Both the position numbers and the translations under genes were made by a program. A stretch of 5,695 nt of DNA from Actinomycetota bacterium (GTDB taxonomy: Bacteria; Actinomycetota; Actinomycetes; Actinomycetales; Microbacteriaceae): positions 1 to 5,695 of the forward strand of contig VGAV01000176.1 in assembly GCA_016870695.1 (NCBI GenBank), written 5' to 3'. The notes beneath the pieces were generated by a model, which saw only the letters and a list, made by a program, of their open reading frames with translations, searched no databases and was not told the DNA's origin. Shown here piece after piece: positions 4,442-5,695 of this stretch. Each line of letters begins with the position of its first letter. Position 1 is the first letter of the stretch.

Positions 4442-5695
4442 ATGTCTCTCACCGACGTCCCCCGCACCACCGCCGGCGCCGCGCCGGCGCTCGTCTCGCC
4501 GTCCGAGCTGGCCGACGAGGCGATCGCGCTCGTCCGCCGGTGGCTGGTGGAGAGCCGCGACGAGCCCGTCGACGCCGCGGCTCAGCGTCTGGCCGGCGTG
4601 CTGCGCGACCCGCACGGGCTCGACTTCACCGTCGGGTTCGTGGACGGCGTGGTGCGTCCCGAGGACCTCCGGGTCGCCGCGCGCAACCTCGCCGCGCTGA
4701 CCCCGCTCGTCCCGGCGTTCCTCCCTCTGCACCTGAAGTCCGCGATCCGCCTGGGCGCCCTGACGGCGCCGGTGCTGCCGCAGGTGGTCGTCCCGGCGGC
4801 GCGCACCGCCCTGCGGTCGATGGTGCGGCACCTCATCGTCGACGCGAGCGACCGCAAGCTCGGCGACGCGATCTCGGCGATCCGCGGTCGGGGCGACGGC
4901 ATCCGGCTCAACGTCAACCTGCTCGGCGAGGCCATCCTCGGCAAGAAGGAGGCCGCGCGCCGGCTCGCCGGAACCCGCAAGCTCCTCGCCCGCGACGACG
5001 TGGACTACGTCTCCATCAAGGTGTCCTCCACCGTCGCGCCGCACACGCCGTGGGCGTTCGAGGCCGCCGTCGACGACGCCGTGACCGCGCTGCGCCCGCT
5101 GTACCGCGTGGCGAAGGAGACCGGCACCTTCCTCAACCTCGACATGGAGGAGTTCAAGGACCTCGACCTCACCCTCGCCGTGTTCGAGACGCTGCTGGGC
5201 GAGCCCGAGTTCCACGGCGTCGAGGCCGGCATCGTGCTGCAGGCCTACCTTCCGGACGCCCTGGCCGCCATGGTGCGGCTCCAGGAGTGGACCGCCGCCC
5301 GGGTGGCATCCGGTGGCGCCCCCATCAAGGTGCGCGTCGTGAAGGGGGCGAACCTCCCCATGGAACGCGTGGATGCCGATGTGCACGACTGGCCGCTCGC
5401 GACCTGGCCGAGCAAGCAGGCCACCGACGCGTCGTACAAAGCCGTCCTGGACTACGCGCTGCGGCCTGAGCACACCGCGAACGTGCGCATCGGTGTCGCC
5501 GGTCACAACCTGTTCGACATCGCCCTCGCGTGGCTGCTCGCCGAGCGCCGCGGCGTCACGAGCACGACCGGCCGCAGCGGCATCGACGTCGAGATGCTGC
5601 TCGGCATGGCCACCGCGCAGCAGGCGGTGGTCCGGCGGACGGTCGGGTCGATCCTGCTGTACACCCCCGTCGTGCACCCGGACGAGTTCGACGTG
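4442..5695 (+). CDS. putA: Proline dehydrogenase / L-glutamate gamma-semialdehyde dehydrogenase, PutA type (N-terminal part, runs off window)
   Basis: The frame from ATG 4442 stays open to the last base (418 codons, no stop), so only the 5' part is seen. The product oxidises proline to P5C with FAD; in full-length PutA a C-terminal aldehyde dehydrogenase domain then makes glutamate. After about 55 variable residues come FTVGFVDGVVRPEDL (62-76), LNVNLLGEAILGKKEA (156-171), SIKVSS with Lys193, LNLDMEEFKDLDLT with Asp234, GIVLQAYLPDA with Gln267, IKVRVVKGANLPMERV with Arg298 and Lys301, then WPLATWPSKQATDASYK and GVAGHN with His355. These match the PRODH barrel landmarks of E. coli PutA (Lys329, Asp370, Gln404, Arg431, Lys434, His465). 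The opening resembles actinobacterial bifunctional proteins of roughly 1,100-1,200 residues, which lack the N-terminal DNA-binding domain of the E. coli enzyme. That fits control by the separate divergent LysR gene. The aldehyde dehydrogenase half is assumed, not seen; a single-function proline dehydrogenase is the less likely alternative. Confidence 0.93.
   Translation, partial: MSLTDVPRTTAGAAPALVSPSELADEAIALVRRWLVESRDEPVDAAAQRLAGVLRDPHGLDFTVGFVDGVVRPEDLRVAARNLAALTPLVPAFLPLHLKSAIRLGALTAPVLPQVVVPAARTALRSMVRHLIVDASDRKLGDAISAIRGRGDGIRLNVNLLGEAILGKKEAARRLAGTRKLLARDDVDYVSIKVSSTVAPHTPWAFEAAVDDAVTALRPLYRVAKETGTFLNLDMEEFKDLDLTLAVFETLLGEPEFHGVEAGIVLQAYLPDALAAMVRLQEWTAARVASGGAPIKVRVVKGANLPMERVDADVHDWPLATWPSKQATDASYKAVLDYALRPEHTANVRIGVAGHNLFDIALAWLLAERRGVTSTTGRSGIDVEMLLGMATAQQAVVRRTVGSILLYTPVVHPDEFDV

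Noticed and set aside
4540..5469. Plus-strand open frame overlapping putA in another frame
   Set aside because: It is an Arg/Pro/Gly-rich shadow. The real gene is in the frame of ATG 4442, with PRODH motifs and a strong ribosome binding site.
3329..5677. Very long minus-strand open frame opposite lysR and putA
   Set aside because: Its translation is Arg/Ala/Gly/His-rich low-complexity sequence without any family motif, and it runs antisense to putA and through lysR in the wrong frame. This is the usual shadow of strong third-position GC bias.

Overview
The window is GC-rich (about 70% or more by eye), densely packed coding DNA with strong third-position G/C bias. Leaderless gaps, lipobox-bearing lipoproteins and the form of the proline dehydrogenase all suggest a high-GC actinobacterium. 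A Microbacteriaceae member such as Microbacterium is my best guess, by inference only; there is no rRNA or other marker here. I see no tRNA, rRNA, CRISPR, insertion sequence or phage gene.

Left part (1-3443, + strand): three lipoprotein genes in one direction that look like the extracytoplasmic end of an AztABCD-type zinc uptake operon. First is the 3' part of a divergent AztD-like beta-propeller lipoprotein, cut by the left edge. It is followed after one base by a zinc-binding solute-binding lipoprotein (AztC), then after 50 bases by an AztD-type zinc metallochaperone lipoprotein. The ATPase (aztA) and permease (aztB) are not in the window and would be expected to the left. The first and third genes are full-length paralogues flanking aztC. 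The upstream copy has lost the histidines that stand out in the downstream copy and carries a different histidine cluster.

Right part (3444-5695): a LysR-type regulator on the - strand converges on aztD with only 4 bases between stop codons. A perfect 7-bp-stem hairpin over the aztD stop is the only terminator candidate. The lysR gene is divergent from the 5' third of a large putA-type proline dehydrogenase / P5C dehydrogenase gene, which runs off the right edge with no stop. The 100-bp divergent gap holds an AT-rich patch with an ATCAT-AA-ATGAT inverted repeat, a good operator candidate for the LysR protein acting on itself and putA.

The zinc and proline units are probably independent neighbours. 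No exotic new system is evident. The points most worth a second look are the two-AztD arrangement with lost and gained histidines, a strongly over-represented 7-mer (GGATGCC/GGCATCC) that also builds a perfect 22-bp palindrome inside aztC, and the symmetry of the lysR-putA control region.
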